64,000 nt of DNA, taken from contig OZ241385.1 of NCBI GenBank assembly GCA_965200825.1, positions 2,666,001-2,730,000 of the forward strand. The letters are read 5' to 3'. The number at the start of each line of letters is the position of its first letter. The first letter of the stretch is position 1. Below, piece after piece: positions 62,778 to 64,000 of the stretch. Below the pieces are notes generated by a model, which was not told the origin of the DNA, made no database searches, and saw nothing but the letters and a program-made list of their open reading frames with translations. Source of the DNA: Bin80 sp026709335. GTDB taxonomy: Bacteria > Bacteroidota > Rhodothermia > Rhodothermales > Bin80. The translations under genes and the position numbers were made by a program.

Positions 62778-63863
62778 TCATAAGTCAAAACTATAGCCAT
62801 ATACATATTCTGCCCATGGTGAAGCAACGTATAAACGATCTCTATGAAATAGAAAATCTCTAGCAGGGATATTTTTGCGTTCTTCTGGATTATTGGTGGG
62901 GCGCAGAACAAATTTTCTAACGAGTTGATGCTCATTTTCAGACACATCGATAATGTAGTTGTCTGTTCTGTGTACGCTTGCAATCAAGTAACGAGAATCT
63001 ATAAATTCAACCCATTCAATGAAGCTGAACGTCCCAGGATTAAGGACTTCTGGAGGTGCTCCACCAGGAATGCCAGTAGGCGTCCAATCACGAACATCTT
63101 TTCCCTCAAACCGGATTGTCTTTAAGTGTGTAAACTGATCGTCATAAACAAATATATAAGGAAGGCCTTTGTATCCTACTGCAACGCGATTTCCTTCGGG
63201 AGAAATGGATACAATGTAACTGTTTTCCCCGGTACGGTCAGGAAGGTCCAAAACAGGAAGTAATTGTTTGAATTCAAACCAATGAAAAGGAGGGACAGTG
63301 CTACGAGCACAAATGATCCATTTGTTAACTTCGGGGCATTCCAAAAGCATATATCCAGGTGAAACTCCTAGAGTTCCCATGCCAGAAACAGAAAAGGAAC
63401 TTGCATAATCCATACTTTCTTTGAAAATTTGGACACGCCCTCTATCTTTTACAAATACATGAGTTCCATTGTATTCAAGCCCCCTCAAACTTAAGAATTC
63501 TCCTGGACCTTTTCCACGCTTACCAATTTTCCGCACAAGATGCCCGTTGCGGTCCACCACGAAAATGCCAGTAGCTTGGCTATCTGAGATATAAAAGCTG
63601 TCTGCAATAGCAATGATACCATTAGGGCGTCCGAGAATCAAAGAATCCTTTACTAATCCCAGTGCAGCATTAGCAACCCATTCTTCAGCTTCTATATCAG
63701 TGTTAACAATAAAGTGTGGAGCAACAGTTAACAAGCTGTCAACCGTCGGAGAGTTTTCAAATCGGGTAAGCATTGCCGACTCTCTCTCTCCACAAGCTAC
63801 AAAGAGAAGAAATAGAAAAGATAACGCCGCGGATCTCAAACAAGCAGGAGAAATTAATTTCAT
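62778..63863 (-). CDS. 6-bladed beta-propeller lipoprotein
   Basis: 361 residues with a lipoprotein leader: MKLISPACLRSAALSFLFLLFVACGE, with the lipobox LFVACG giving Cys about 24. The body has regular blade-like strands: GIFVVDRNGHLVRKIGKRGKGPGEFLSL (as DRNGHLVRKIGKRG, then PGEFLSL), PYIFVYDDQFTHLKTIRFEGK, and the C-terminal DRLYVASPWAEYVYGYSFDL. This is the BF3164/6-bladed-propeller type of surface-exposed outer-membrane lipoprotein abundant in Bacteroidota. Ligand unknown. It is next to the IS that contains a fragment of a related propeller gene, so rearrangement between paralogues is possible. Confidence 0.8.
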   Translation of the reverse strand: MKLISPACLRSAALSFLFLLFVACGERESAMLTRFENSPTVDSLLTVAPHFIVNTDIEAEEWVANAALGLVKDSLILGRPNGIIAIADSFYISDSQATGIFVVDRNGHLVRKIGKRGKGPGEFLSLRGLEYNGTHVFVKDRGRVQIFKESMDYASSFSVSGMGTLGVSPGYMLLECPEVNKWIICARSTVPPFHWFEFKQLLPVLDLPDRTGENSYIVSISPEGNRVAVGYKGLPYIFVYDDQFTHLKTIRFEGKDVRDWTPTGIPGGAPPEVLNPGTFSFIEWVEFIDSRYLIASVHRTDNYIIDVSENEHQLVRKFVLRPTNNPEERKNIPARDFLFHRDRLYVASPWAEYVYGYSFDL

Positions 63864-64000
63864 AATAGATCCAGCACCAACACCCTTCCCCTATTATCCG
63901 GGAACACTACTTGAACGATCCCCGACCTACACGAACAAGAATGAGCGTAGGAGAAAAACAGTTGATCTATCCTCCGTTAACAGAAACCCCACATAAACGA

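Noticed and set aside
1..64000. CRISPR arrays and rRNA genes
   Set aside because: No repeat-spacer periodicity or rRNA-like sequence was found by reading; a dedicated search was not possible.

Overview
The window looks like a chromosomal segment from a member of the Bacteroidota/Rhodothermota side of the FCB group. The evidence is a large TonB-dependent receptor with an N-terminal carboxypeptidase-like domain, followed by a protein with a type IX secretion (T9SS) C-terminal sorting domain and a PorV/PorQ-type barrel protein. The recognisable promoters read as ordinary TTGnnn/TATAAT, which fits Rhodothermota slightly better than classical Bacteroidia. This placement is an inference from gene families, not from rRNA, which is absent.

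Layout. 1-2050 (minus): a heavy-metal-type efflux locus (Cys/His-rich exported protein, TolC/CusC-like channel, start of a probable membrane-fusion protein). 2141-9023 (minus): TonB receptor, T9SS-sorted surface protein, PorV-like protein, driven from a promoter near 9118-9147. 9487-15425 (plus): DUF177/YceD, rpmF, plsX, fabH, fabD, fabG and a DEAD-box helicase, tightly packed; acpP and fabF are missing from their usual place. 15521-28150: an accessory island with McrB and McrC plus a tiny Cys-rich third gene, a divergent AAA_14/DUF4143 ATPase overlapping a 1388-residue NACHT-like NTPase with a C-terminal nuclease-like domain, a standalone AAA ATPase behind a frameshifted small helical gene, and a small element bounded by 18-bp inverted repeats. 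The island ends at two tRNA genes (Val-TAC, Gly-CCC).

28947-59864 is a core region of origin-proximal type: rpmH, rnpA, yidC, mnmE, mnmG, rsmG, mfd, murQ, recF, a MaoC-like protein, membrane and RND-type exporters, a TPR protein, two GT4 glycosyltransferases, uvrA, a BatA-like protein, hflX, gyrB and a GT2 glycosyltransferase. Two perfect 16-bp parS sites (34536-34551, 38462-38477) lie here, one inside the first codons of rsmG. dnaA, dnaN, parA and parB are not in the window. The BatA-like gene and hflX, adjacent to each other, both carry frameshifts.

59991-62685 is a decayed ISNCY-type insertion sequence with imperfect terminal inverted repeats, interrupted by a fragment of a beta-propeller gene. 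The window ends with an intact 6-bladed beta-propeller lipoprotein on the minus strand.

The most interesting material is the 15.5-28 kb island. Its divergent promoter carries three TGTAYA hexamers spaced exactly 10 bp apart. The McrBC operon appears to have a third, uncharacterised cysteine-rich gene, and the NACHT-like/nuclease protein is translationally coupled to a DUF4143 ATPase.
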